Source: SOKG01 sp964502665 (GTDB lineage Bacteria; Chloroflexota; Dehalococcoidia; SZUA-161). From it: 12,582 bases of DNA. The position numbers were made by a program, and so were the translations under genes. The first letter of the stretch is position 1; the number at the start of each line of letters is the position of its first letter. Positions 6,661-12,582 of this stretch are shown piece after piece. Location of the stretch: the NCBI GenBank assembly GCA_964502665.1, contig CAZCXP010000071.1:1-12582 (forward strand). The letters are read 5' to 3'. Under the pieces are notes generated by a model. That model ran no database searches and was not told the origin of the DNA. It worked only from the letters and a program-made list of their open reading frames with translations.

Positions 6661-7431
6661 ATGGAGAAGGTGAAAATCATACCCTGTCTGGACGTGAAGG
6701 ATGGCAGAGTGGTCAAGGGAGTGAACTTCGTCGATCTGAGGGACGCCCGCGACCCCGTGGAGGCAGCAGAGGCCTATTGCCGGGAGGGAGCAGATGAGCT
6801 CGTCTTCCTCGACATTTTCGCTACTGTGGAGAATAGAAAGACGAGATTGGAGTGGGTCAAAAAGGTATGCGATGTGGTTACCATCCCCTTTGCCGTAGGT
6901 GGCGGCATTGGAAGCATCGACGACATGAAAGAACTGTTCGACCTCGGTGTGGACAAGGTCTCAATCAATACCTCTGCCGTCAAGAACCCCGAGCTCATAA
7001 GGGAAGCTGCCAGTAAATTTGGGAAAGAGAAGCTTGTTGTTGCCATTGACGGGAGGAAGAATCCTCCTGGGAGCAGTCTTCCCCGGCTGGAGGTAGTGAT
7101 AAGAAGCGGCACCGAGGGAACAGGGCTCGACATTGTGGAATGGGCGAAGAAAGTGGAGGAACTCGGTGCAGGGGAGATTCTGCTCACCAGCAAGGATGCC
7201 GACGGCACCAAAGAGGGCTATGACCTGGAGATGACGAAAGCCGTTGCCCAAGCAGTAGCTATACCGGTCACCGCCTCAGGGGGCGCCGGCACGCTTGAGC
7301 ACCTCTACGAGGCAGTAGCCATAGGGAAAGCGGCGGCAGTTCTGGCCGCTTCCGTTTTCCATTTCGGAGAAATATCGATACCACAAGCGAAGAAGTATCT
7401 CAAGGAAAAAGGGATTCCGGTAGAAATCTAG
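6661..7431 (+). CDS. hisF: imidazole glycerol phosphate synthase cyclase subunit HisF
   Basis: Cyclase subunit of the glutamine-dependent enzyme that forms imidazole glycerol phosphate and AICAR in histidine synthesis, joining histidine and purine metabolism. The 256-residue (beta/alpha)8 barrel is full length, with catalytic D11 in IIPCLDVKDGRVVKG and D130 in LVVAIDGRK. AVGGGIGS, LLTSKDADGTKEGYD and VTASGGAGTLEHLYEA form the phosphate-binding and substrate loops. GAGGAG at 6649-6654 lies inside nrpR, 6 bp before the ATG, and the ATG directly follows the nrpR stop, so the two are co-translated. The glutaminase partner HisH and other his genes are not in the window, so hisF is separated from a classical his operon here. 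Its TAG stop is the first triplet of a 32-bp tandem repeat; the protein ends at the normal family terminus. Confidence 0.96.
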   Translation: MEKVKIIPCLDVKDGRVVKGVNFVDLRDARDPVEAAEAYCREGADELVFLDIFATVENRKTRLEWVKKVCDVVTIPFAVGGGIGSIDDMKELFDLGVDKVSINTSAVKNPELIREAASKFGKEKLVVAIDGRKNPPGSSLPRLEVVIRSGTEGTGLDIVEWAKKVEELGAGEILLTSKDADGTKEGYDLEMTKAVAQAVAIPVTASGGAGTLEHLYEAVAIGKAAAVLAASVFHFGEISIPQAKKYLKEKGIPVEI

Positions 7432-7524
7432 CCCGTAGGGGTGAACCTACGTGTTAACCCTAGCCCGTAGGGGTGAACCTGTGTGTTAACCCTAGCCCGT
7501 AGGGGTGAACCTGTGTGTTCACCC
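7429..7524. repeat. three tandem 32-bp hairpin repeats
   Basis: Units at 7429-7460, 7461-7492 and 7493-7524 are head-to-tail and nearly identical, each starting TAGCCCGTAGGGGTGAACCT. Each can fold as GGGTGAAC-loop-GTTCACCC; the third copy pairs perfectly, and the first two have GTTAACCC with one mismatch. The first unit supplies the hisF stop codon. The units resemble the GTAGGGGCGAACCTGTGTGTTCGCCC kind of dispersed palindromic repeat that I recall from environmental genomes. They may stabilise or attenuate the hisF message. Confidence 0.9.
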
Positions 7525-7537
7525 TTGATCCTTATCA

Positions 7538-7571
7538 TGGGTAGGTTGCCCGACGTCGGGCAACCTACCCA
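7538..7571. repeat. perfect 34-bp palindrome
   Basis: The arm TGGGTAGGTTGCCCGAC is followed directly by its exact reverse complement, centred between 7554 and 7555 with no spacer. There is no T-tract on either side, so it is not a classical terminator, though the RNA hairpin would be very stable. It lies 44 bp before the next gene's ATG and could be a dimer-binding site, a cruciform, or a repeat copy. Confidence 0.9.
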
Positions 7572-7614
7572 GCCATAAGACGATGATACGTCTGGCGGAG
7601 AATCAACCAAAGCC

Positions 7615-8727
7615 ATGATTACCATCATTGGAGCCGGAGTAATCGGGCTGGCTGTAGCTGCCCAAGTAGCGGGAAAGGGCAGGGAAGTCTACATACTGGA
7701 GAAGAACGAGACATTTGGCAAAGAAACGAGTAGCAGGAACAGCGAAATCATCCATGCAGGCATCTACTATCCCGAAGGCTCGCTGAAGGCAGAGACTTGT
7801 GTTGCCGGCAACGCCCTGCTTTACGAGCTCTGTCAGCGACACGGGATAGGCTATAGAAAGGCAGGCAAACTCATAGTAGCAACCAAGGACGAAGAGATCG
7901 GGAAACTTGAGGCATTGCTGGAACGAGGAAAAAGGAATGGGGCCAAGCGTCTGACAATGCTCTCCAAGAAAGGCGTTAGGGAGCTGGAACCAAATGTGGA
8001 AGCAGTTGCTGCCATTTTCTCAGCTTCGAGCGGGATCGTAGACTCACACGCTTTGATGAAATACTTTCTCAATAGGGCGAAAGAGAAAGGGGCTGAAATA
8101 GCCTACAAGTCAAAGGTCGTTGGAATAGAAAGGCTATCCGGTGGATACGAAGTGACAGTGGAAAATGGCTCCAGGTCTTTTCCCTTCAAAACAGAAGTCC
8201 TGATAAACTGCGCCGGCTTACATTCCGACAAAATAGCTCGACTTGCGGGGATCGATATAGACGAGGCAGGCTATAGACTATTGTACTGCAAAGGGGAGTA
8301 TTTCAGCGTAGCCAATATCAAAAGCAGGCTGGTCGAAAGACTAGTATATCCAGTGCCACAGCCCAGTACAGGAGGAACGGGAATCCACACTGTTATGGAT
8401 GTTGAAGGAAGAATGCGGTTAGGTCCCAACGCACGATACGTAGATGAGATAGACTACAAGGTTGATGAGTCACAAAAAGGGGTTTTCTACAACTCAGTGA
8501 AACCATTTCTCCCTTTCATTGAGTACGACGACCTGGAGCCGGAGATGGCGGGTATTCGTCCCAAGCTTCAGGGTCCGGGCGAAGACATCAGAGATTTTGT
8601 AATCACGCACGAACGCGATAGAGGCCTGCCTGGATTCATAAACCTGATTGGCATCGAGTCGCCAGGGTTAACAAGCGCCCCGGCGATAGCAAGATATGTT
8701 GAAAGCATAGTAAACGAGATATTGTGA
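7615..8727 (+). CDS. lhgO: FAD-dependent oxidoreductase, L-2-hydroxyglutarate oxidase-like
   Basis: A 370-residue flavoprotein of the D-amino-acid oxidase superfamily, closest by eye to L-2-hydroxyglutarate dehydrogenase/oxidase, which turns L-2-hydroxyglutarate into 2-oxoglutarate and passes electrons to an acceptor such as quinone. The FAD-binding Rossmann motif GAGVIG (G6, G8, G11) is at the N-terminus with acidic E29 ending the second strand. The family signature SSRNSEIIHAGIYYPEGSLKA is at 39-59. Later motifs are SGIVDSHALMKYFLNRAKEKG, LINCAGLHSDKIA, and the C-terminal INLIGIESPGLTSAPAIARYV that completes the FAD site. The start codon is clear from the Rossmann fold, but the ribosome-binding site is poor. 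A stable palindrome lies just upstream. The TGA stop overlaps a possible GTG start of a small gene. Related enzymes such as glycerol-3-phosphate or sarcosine oxidases are less likely, but substrate is not proven. Confidence 0.83.
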   Translation: MITIIGAGVIGLAVAAQVAGKGREVYILEKNETFGKETSSRNSEIIHAGIYYPEGSLKAETCVAGNALLYELCQRHGIGYRKAGKLIVATKDEEIGKLEALLERGKRNGAKRLTMLSKKGVRELEPNVEAVAAIFSASSGIVDSHALMKYFLNRAKEKGAEIAYKSKVVGIERLSGGYEVTVENGSRSFPFKTEVLINCAGLHSDKIARLAGIDIDEAGYRLLYCKGEYFSVANIKSRLVERLVYPVPQPSTGGTGIHTVMDVEGRMRLGPNARYVDEIDYKVDESQKGVFYNSVKPFLPFIEYDDLEPEMAGIRPKLQGPGEDIRDFVITHERDRGLPGFINLIGIESPGLTSAPAIARYVESIVNEIL

Positions 8728-8897
8728 ACAAGAATACGAAGGAGGAACGGATACCTTTGAGCAAACCGAGTCGAATCAGGCACCACAATATCCTAGAACA
8801 AGGGCCTTTGGCAAGAAAAAGTGGTTACCCTAGCCGCAGATACTACCTGGCAAAGAGTAACCGAGACCAAATCAACAAAAGGAGTCCTACACTATGA
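8724..8897 (+). CDS. possible 57-residue basic small protein linking lhgO and the glutamate-synthase-like gene
   Basis: An open frame fills the gap between two genes and overlaps both by 4 bp: its GTG shares GTGA with the lhgO stop, and its TGA shares ATGA with the next start. The predicted peptide begins MNKNTKEERIPLSKPSRIRH and is rich in Arg, Lys, Ser and Tyr, with no cysteines and no hydrophobic segment. Inside the frame, AAGGAGG at 8739-8745 precedes an in-frame TTG at 8757 by 11 bp, so a 46-residue product is an alternative. A double start/stop overlap is typical of translationally coupled operon genes, but a 174-bp frame can arise by chance. I recognise no family. Confidence 0.4.
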   Translation: MNKNTKEERIPLSKPSRIRHHNILEQGPLARKSGYPSRRYYLAKSNRDQINKRSPTL

Positions 8898-10486
8898 ATC
8901 TACAACGGCCAAATGCAAACGAGGCAACCAGAACCACTAACCGCTCCAGGAGCGTAGTGCCCATGAGTGGTCTCTGCACGCGCTGCCTTGACGGCTGCAC
9001 GGGAAACTGCGAGGTGTTCAAGGCAACCTTCCGCGGCCGAGAACTCATCTATCCTGGACCCTTCGGTGAAATCACCGCCGGGGGTGACAAAGACTATCCC
9101 ATTGACTACTCGCATCTCAATATCCAAGGATATGCTCTAGGAGCCAGGGGGCTACCACCCGGTATTGTCGGTGATCCGGACACTGCTACCTTCCCTGCGG
9201 TCAATACTGAGACTGAATACGGATGGGACATCAAAGTCAAGATGAAGGTTCCTATCTTTACCGGCGCCTTGGGTTCGACAGAGATAGCGCGCAAGAATTG
9301 GGAGCATTTTGCGGTTGGCGCTGCCATCAGCGGAGTTACACTGGTCTGTGGCGAGAACGTTTGTGGCATCGACCCACAGCTTGAGCTTGATTCAAGCGGC
9401 AAAGTAGTCTCGGCACCAGACATGGATCGCCGAATCGAGATCTACCGACGTTACTACCAGGGCTATGGCGAGATCCTGGTGCAGATGAACGTCGAGGACA
9501 CCAGGCTTGGCGTCGCTGAATACGTACATAGGAAGCACGGACTCGAAACTATTGAATTGAAATGGGGGCAGGGCGCGAAGTCTATCGGCGGAGAGATAAA
9601 GGTCAATAGTCTAGAACGTGCACTGGAACTGCAGAAACGTGGATACATTATTACCCCCGACCCTTCAAGCGATGTTAACCTAGCAGCATTTAAGGACGGA
9701 GCTATCACGGAATTTGAACGTCACAGCAGGCTCGGTTTTATCGACGAAGAAGGTTTCTACGCTGAAGTCCAACGCTTAAGGGACATAGGGTTCAAACGCG
9801 TCACCTTGAAAACTGGCGCCTACGGGCTGCGTGAGCTGGCTATGGCCATCAAGTGGGGCTCCAAAGCCAGAATCGACCTTCTTACCATAGACGGCGCCCC
9901 TGGTGGAACAGGTATGAGCCCCTGGCGGATGATGGAAGAATGGGGTATGCCAAGTCTTTACCTGCACGCTGCGGCTTATGAGTTTTGCAGCAAGCTGGCC
10001 GAAAAAGGAGAGCGGGTGCCCGATATTGCCTTCGCGGGGGGGTTCAGCAGCGAGGACGGTGTATTCAAGGCGCTCGCCCTTGGCGCACCATTTGCCAAAG
10101 CAGTCTGCATGGGGCGTGCTTTGATGATTCCAGGTATTGTTGGCAAGAATATTGCCCAGTGGCTCAAGGATGGTAAGTTGCCAAATACAGTCGGCCAATT
10201 TGGCTCAACCCCGGAAGAGATCTTTGTCAACTACGAAGACGTCATGAATATGGTTGGCAAGAATGAAATGAAGAACATTCCCCTGGGAGCCATAGGAATC
10301 TATAGCTACGCTGAGAAGATCAAGGTGGGATTGCAGCAGTTGATGGCAGGTGCAAGATGCTTCAGCGTGCCCGCAATTAGCCGGCGTGAGCTGATGTCTT
10401 TGACCGAAGAGTGTGCCAAAGTAACGGGAATACCCTACCTAATGGAGGCCTATAGAGAAGAGGCGCTGAAGATTCTTGCTGCTTAG
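8894..10486 (+). CDS. FMN-binding glutamate-synthase-like protein
   Basis: A 530-residue member of the glutamate synthase central/FMN domain superfamily (GltB2/MgsC-like), a (beta/alpha)8 barrel that in GltB makes glutamate from 2-oxoglutarate and ammonia. Barrel motifs are MKVPIFTGALGSTEIA, IELKWGQGAKSIGGEIKV, LTIDGAPGGTGMSPW near 330-345 (the GltB GHDGGTGASP loop) and IAFAGGFSSEDGVFKALALGA near 378-398. There is no N-terminal class II glutaminase domain and no NADPH-binding subunit, so ammonia and electrons must come from elsewhere, or the substrate differs. An N-terminal cluster, C28, C31, C35 and C39 (CTRCLDGCTGNC), could bind an iron-sulphur centre. AAAGGAG lies 9 bp before the ATG, inside the small upstream frame. 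A strong terminator follows. Exact reaction uncertain; superfamily assignment firm. Confidence 0.85.
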   Translation: MNLQRPNANEATRTTNRSRSVVPMSGLCTRCLDGCTGNCEVFKATFRGRELIYPGPFGEITAGGDKDYPIDYSHLNIQGYALGARGLPPGIVGDPDTATFPAVNTETEYGWDIKVKMKVPIFTGALGSTEIARKNWEHFAVGAAISGVTLVCGENVCGIDPQLELDSSGKVVSAPDMDRRIEIYRRYYQGYGEILVQMNVEDTRLGVAEYVHRKHGLETIELKWGQGAKSIGGEIKVNSLERALELQKRGYIITPDPSSDVNLAAFKDGAITEFERHSRLGFIDEEGFYAEVQRLRDIGFKRVTLKTGAYGLRELAMAIKWGSKARIDLLTIDGAPGGTGMSPWRMMEEWGMPSLYLHAAAYEFCSKLAEKGERVPDIAFAGGFSSEDGVFKALALGAPFAKAVCMGRALMIPGIVGKNIAQWLKDGKLPNTVGQFGSTPEEIFVNYEDVMNMVGKNEMKNIPLGAIGIYSYAEKIKVGLQQLMAGARCFSVPAISRRELMSLTEECAKVTGIPYLMEAYREEALKILAA

Positions 10487-10506
10487 ACCCGCAGCTTGAC
10501 CAAATG

Positions 10507-10540
10507 AACGGGCTCCGACATATCGGAGCCCGTTTACTAT
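10507..10540 (+). terminator. intrinsic terminator after the glutamate-synthase-like gene
   Basis: A perfect 12-bp stem, AACGGGCTCCGA at 10507-10518 and TCGGAGCCCGTT at 10523-10534, closes a 4-nt CATA loop and is followed by TTACTAT. It begins 20 bp after the stop codon and ends the plus-strand block. The T-tract is short, so termination may be partial. Confidence 0.8.
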
Positions 10541-10591
10541 AACCCGCTGCACTGAGCAGCAGTCATCTTATTCGATGGCTACTACTCAGCA

Positions 10592-10620
10592 TTGACAGGA
10601 CAAGGAGAGCTGGGTACAAT
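10592..10620 (+). promoter_or_regulatory. sigma-70 promoter for tRNA-Lys
   Basis: TTGACA at 10592-10597 and TACAAT at 10615-10620 with 17 bp between. Transcription would start near 10627, giving a 5' extension of about 68 nt to be trimmed from the tRNA. Nothing else is seen between the preceding terminator and the tRNA. Confidence 0.82.
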
Positions 10621-10694
10621 CAGCGTGGCGACAAGCAAGGCGCTGACTCCCCGCAAAAGTGCAGTGATTTGACTGTTCGCCGCAGCCGAAATAG

Positions 10695-10769
10695 GGGCCG
10701 TTAGCTCAGGGGAAGAGCACCTGACTTTTAATCAGGGTGTCGTGAGTTCGAATCTCACACGGCTCACCA
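10695..10769 (+). tRNA. tRNA-Lys (anticodon UUU)
   Basis: A complete cloverleaf can be drawn. Acceptor GGGCCGT pairs with ACGGCTC (one G-U pair), the D stem is GCTC/GAGC, and the anticodon stem CCTGA/TCAGG encloses the loop CTTTTAA with anticodon TTT at 10727-10729. A 5-nt variable loop follows, then T stem GTGAG/CTCAC around TTCGAAT, discriminator A and an encoded CCA. It reads AAA and AAG lysine codons. Its 3' end faces a tyrosine recombinase gene 168 bp downstream, so it may serve as an attachment site for an integrative element. Confidence 0.97.
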
Positions 10770-10804
10770 ACGCTAATTAATCTGTAGCTAATCCGAAGCT
10801 AAGC

Positions 10805-10841
10805 GAAACCATCCCGACATCGGGGTGGTTTCTTATTTTCC
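10805..10841 (+). terminator. intrinsic terminator after tRNA-Lys
   Basis: GAAACCATCCCGA at 10805-10817 pairs with TCGGGGTGGTTTC at 10820-10832 (12 Watson-Crick pairs and one G-U, with the innermost pairs probably open as the loop), followed by TTATTTTCC. This is a strong rho-independent terminator separating the tRNA transcript from the recombinase gene. Confidence 0.88.
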
Positions 10842-10896
10842 ACAAAAGTGACACCCTGATTCGCCCCAGAATTCAAGGCCCCATCACCTTCCCTAC

Positions 10897-10911
10897 TTGT
10901 CTGGCAGACAA
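10897..10911. promoter_or_regulatory. inverted repeat and possible promoter before the recombinase
   Basis: TTGTCT-GGC-AGACAA is a perfect 6-bp inverted repeat 26 bp before the recombinase ATG. A possible promoter, TTTACA at 10912-10917 and TATATG at 10935-10940 (17 bp apart), starts just beside it, so the repeat could be an operator. If that promoter is used, the working start codon would be the later ATG at 10983. Confidence 0.35.
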
Positions 10912-10937
10912 TTTACAGGAAAGGCAGGCAAGTATAT

Positions 10938-11945
10938 ATGGTGAAGGTAAGAAGGCTCAATCTCAGGTGGTACGATCTCGACATGCCGAACCTAGATCTG
11001 ATTAAACTCATCTCGCACTTCGCCTACTCCAAAAAGGCCGAAGCTAAATCGCCCAAGACGGTCTCTTGGTATAACGAAATGCTCCTCGATTTCGTCAAAT
11101 TCCTCAGGTCAACGGGCAGAGAGGCCATCCTCGCCGAACTCAACGCCACGAGCGTGAGGGAATTCATTATCCACGAACAACAGAGAGGGGTTTCCCCTTA
11201 TACCGTGCAGGGGAAGGTAAGGGCACTGAAGGCTTTCACCTCATGGCTCCTTGCCGAAGGCTACACGACTGAAAATCTCTTGGCCGTCGTCAAACTGCCG
11301 AAAGTACCCACCAGAATTGTGGAGCCGCTGACGGCTACAGAAATAGACAGCTTGATATCTGCCCAGAATCCATTGACATCTCTTGGGTGCCGCAACATAG
11401 CTATTCTGCTAACCTTTCTGGACACTGGTATCCGACTGAGCGAGCTGTCCAATCTGCCTTTCGAGGATGCTCACATTGAGGAAGCCTATCTCAAGGTGCT
11501 AGGCAAAGGTAGTAAGGAGAGAGTGGTTCCAATCGGCACGCTGGCGCAGAAAGTATTGTGGCGGTACGTCTTTCATTTTCGCCCTGAACCAGTGGGAGAG
11601 TCGGACAACTACGTCTTCCTTACCCTAGATGGGAAATGCCTGCAGCCCAATGCGGTCAAGCTGCTGCTGAACCGGTGGGGCAAAAGAGCCGGGGTACCGA
11701 GGCTGCACGCCCATCTATGCCGCCATACCTATGCCACGAACTTCCTCAGCCACAAATGCGGTGACGTATTCAGGCTGAAACTCATTCTGGGACACAGCAC
11801 ACTAGAGATGGTAAACAGGTACGTCCACTACGCATCAGCTCAGGATATGATCAATGGCCGTGTCTCATCACCGATGGATCACATCGGCATCAACAAACTT
11901 AGGGGATACAAAATCGATCGCCTACTCAAGAGTGCCGCGCGTTGA
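10938..11945 (+). CDS. tyrosine recombinase/integrase
   Basis: A site-specific recombinase of the phage integrase/Xer superfamily, 335 residues. An N-terminal SAM-like core-binding domain (about 20-110: LIKLISHFAYSKKAEAKSPK through VRALKAFTSWLLAEGY) precedes the catalytic domain. All catalytic residues are visible: R166 (TGIRLSEL), K190 (LGKGSKER), H259 and R262 (HLCRHTYAT), H286 (LGHS) and the nucleophile Y295 (NRYVHY). A C-terminal extension of about 35 residues follows. The gene is intact and probably active. The start is uncertain: ATG at 10938 is used here, while ATG at 10983 has AGGTGG 12 bp upstream and would give 320 residues. Its position just downstream of a tRNA-Lys 3' end is the classic layout of an integrated element. 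A chromosomal Xer role is less likely in that setting but cannot be excluded. Confidence 0.9.
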   Translation: MVKVRRLNLRWYDLDMPNLDLIKLISHFAYSKKAEAKSPKTVSWYNEMLLDFVKFLRSTGREAILAELNATSVREFIIHEQQRGVSPYTVQGKVRALKAFTSWLLAEGYTTENLLAVVKLPKVPTRIVEPLTATEIDSLISAQNPLTSLGCRNIAILLTFLDTGIRLSELSNLPFEDAHIEEAYLKVLGKGSKERVVPIGTLAQKVLWRYVFHFRPEPVGESDNYVFLTLDGKCLQPNAVKLLLNRWGKRAGVPRLHAHLCRHTYATNFLSHKCGDVFRLKLILGHSTLEMVNRYVHYASAQDMINGRVSSPMDHIGINKLRGYKIDRLLKSAAR

Positions 11946-12116
11946 AGCCTGCACTACGCGCACCAAACTTCTATCCATTAGGCGGCGTGCAAGCAAGTGA
12001 AGTACAGATGCGGCCACAAGCGATGTGACAAGGAGCACGAGCCTTTGCCCAACCCGGCCCTATTGATATTCCCGGGCTGACAATTCTCCAGAGCGATTTC
12101 TAGTAGGTGCCAGTTT

Positions 12117-12190
12117 TGTTCATTCGTTGTTCAGATAATCGTTCACCAATCGTTCAAGTGTTCGCTCAAGTCGTCGTTCATCGCGTTCAC
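12117..12190. repeat. iteron-like array of seven GTTCA motifs
   Basis: GTTCA occurs at 12118, 12129, 12141, 12152, 12176 and 12185, with one variant GCTCA at 12164. Steps are 11, 12, 11, 12, 12 and 9 bp, close to one helical turn, so the sites would lie on nearly the same face of DNA. Several copies extend to TCGTTCA. On the minus strand the unit reads TGAACGA. The array ends about 40 bp before the small HTH gene. Such arrays act as iterons of replication origins, as operators for cooperative binding, or as recombinase arm sites. The rest of the 286-bp gap after the recombinase shows no clear gene. Confidence 0.7.
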
Positions 12191-12231
12191 ATGTTTCTGG
12201 AAATGCAACAAATCATATAGGGAGGTACACA

Positions 12232-12483
12232 ATGCAGAAGCTGTCATTGAAGAAGCAATTGACCATTGTCAGGCTCTACCTCAGTGGTCTTTCCTACCAA
12301 GAAATCAATGCCAAGGCTGGGGTGAGCAAGGGCACCGTTGCCAACGTCGTTGCTGACTTGAGGGCAGGGCGAATCCTCGACACAATAGTCGCAGGCAAAC
12401 CTGCAGTCAACCCATCTAACAATCCACTCATTGAGGCCCATGGCGCTATCTTGATGAATCCAAAATTGCCAGCCATGTTATAG
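12232..12483 (+). CDS. small helix-turn-helix protein, possibly truncated
   Basis: An 83-residue protein whose first 48 residues form a helix-turn-helix of the resolvase/transposase or sigma-region-4 kind: KKQLTIVRLYLSGLSYQEI, then NAKAGVSKGTVANVVADL with the recognition helix after the turn. The remaining 35 residues are low in structure and match nothing I know. GGAGG at 12221-12225 lies 6 bp before the ATG. As I recall, longer archaeal and bacterial proteins with a similar YLSGLSYDEI...GVSKGTV start continue into a coiled coil, so this copy may have lost its C-terminus. It follows the GTTCA array and could bind it (inference). The minus strand across its 3' part is also open. The last 99 bases of the window hold no clear gene. 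Confidence 0.65.
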   Translation: MQKLSLKKQLTIVRLYLSGLSYQEINAKAGVSKGTVANVVADLRAGRILDTIVAGKPAVNPSNNPLIEAHGAILMNPKLPAML

Positions 12484-12582
12484 AGAGCGAAGACCCCGGT
12501 CGGTAGCTTCAGGGTATGCTCTATCATTCCATCTGAGGTCAACACTGGCTTGCCCTTTGATACACCCTCCTTCTCCAGCAGA

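Noticed and set aside
7429..7571. CRISPR array from the repeated 32-bp units after hisF
   Set aside because: The units are directly adjacent with no spacers, are hairpin-forming, and there are no cas genes nearby.
7583..7618. 11-codon ORF ending in an ATGA overlap with the lhgO start
   Set aside because: It has no ribosome-binding site and a frame this short is expected by chance. It remains a weak possible explanation for the poor lhgO Shine-Dalgarno site.
12117..12190. CRISPR or coding low-complexity repeat
   Set aside because: The repeated core is only 5-7 bp with 11-12 bp periods, not a multiple of three throughout, so it is neither a CRISPR repeat nor a coding repeat.

Overview
The window looks like a chromosomal segment of a free-living bacterium, most likely an anaerobic Chloroflexota of the Dehalococcoidia type. 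That assignment is an inference from gene content. It rests on an NrpR-type (DUF128) regulator, paired PAC2-domain proteins, a stand-alone FMN glutamate-synthase-like protein and an AmrS-type radical SAM enzyme, all familiar from archaea and from some Chloroflexota. The expression signals are bacterial: several near-consensus sigma-70 promoters (TTGACA-N17-TATAAT), Shine-Dalgarno sites, TTG starts and hairpin terminators. The tRNA gene encodes its own CCA. Base composition is moderate and there is no rRNA or CRISPR array.

Layout. Positions 1-199 hold palindromic intergenic sequence. A minus-strand block follows, read from 3156 down to 200: two adjacent PAC2-family genes 2 bp apart, then a radical SAM gene of the AmmeMemoRadiSam type. 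From a consensus promoter at 3353-3381 the plus strand carries an unrecognised 156-residue protein built from six copies of a roughly 16-residue LDKxVP repeat, overlapped by a 61-residue zinc-ribbon protein. Then come ribD (riboflavin deaminase/reductase, own promoter) and, from another strong promoter, nrpR directly abutting hisF. Three tandem 32-bp hairpin repeats begin at the hisF stop codon and are followed by a perfect 34-bp palindrome. Next are an L-2-hydroxyglutarate oxidase-like flavoprotein, a possible 57-codon gene joined to both neighbours by 4-bp start/stop overlaps, and an FMN-binding glutamate-synthase-like protein that ends at a strong terminator.

The right end begins with a tRNA-Lys(UUU) gene that has its own promoter and terminator. 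Immediately downstream is a complete tyrosine recombinase, then an array of seven GTTCA-type motifs spaced mostly 11-12 bp apart, then a small helix-turn-helix protein. This is the usual architecture of one end of an integrative element inserted at a tRNA gene, although no second attachment site is visible here.

How the genes may work together. From 5592 to 10486, nrpR (a family that senses 2-oxoglutarate in methanogens), hisF (uses glutamine-derived ammonia), the L-2-hydroxyglutarate oxidase-like enzyme (makes 2-oxoglutarate) and the glutamate-synthase-like protein all touch the 2-oxoglutarate/glutamine/glutamate node. A shared role in nitrogen or carbon status is a reasonable hypothesis, not something the sequence proves. 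The PAC2-PAC2-AmrS block, the LDKxVP-repeat protein with its zinc-ribbon partner, and the repeat-array/HTH region are the least understood parts.
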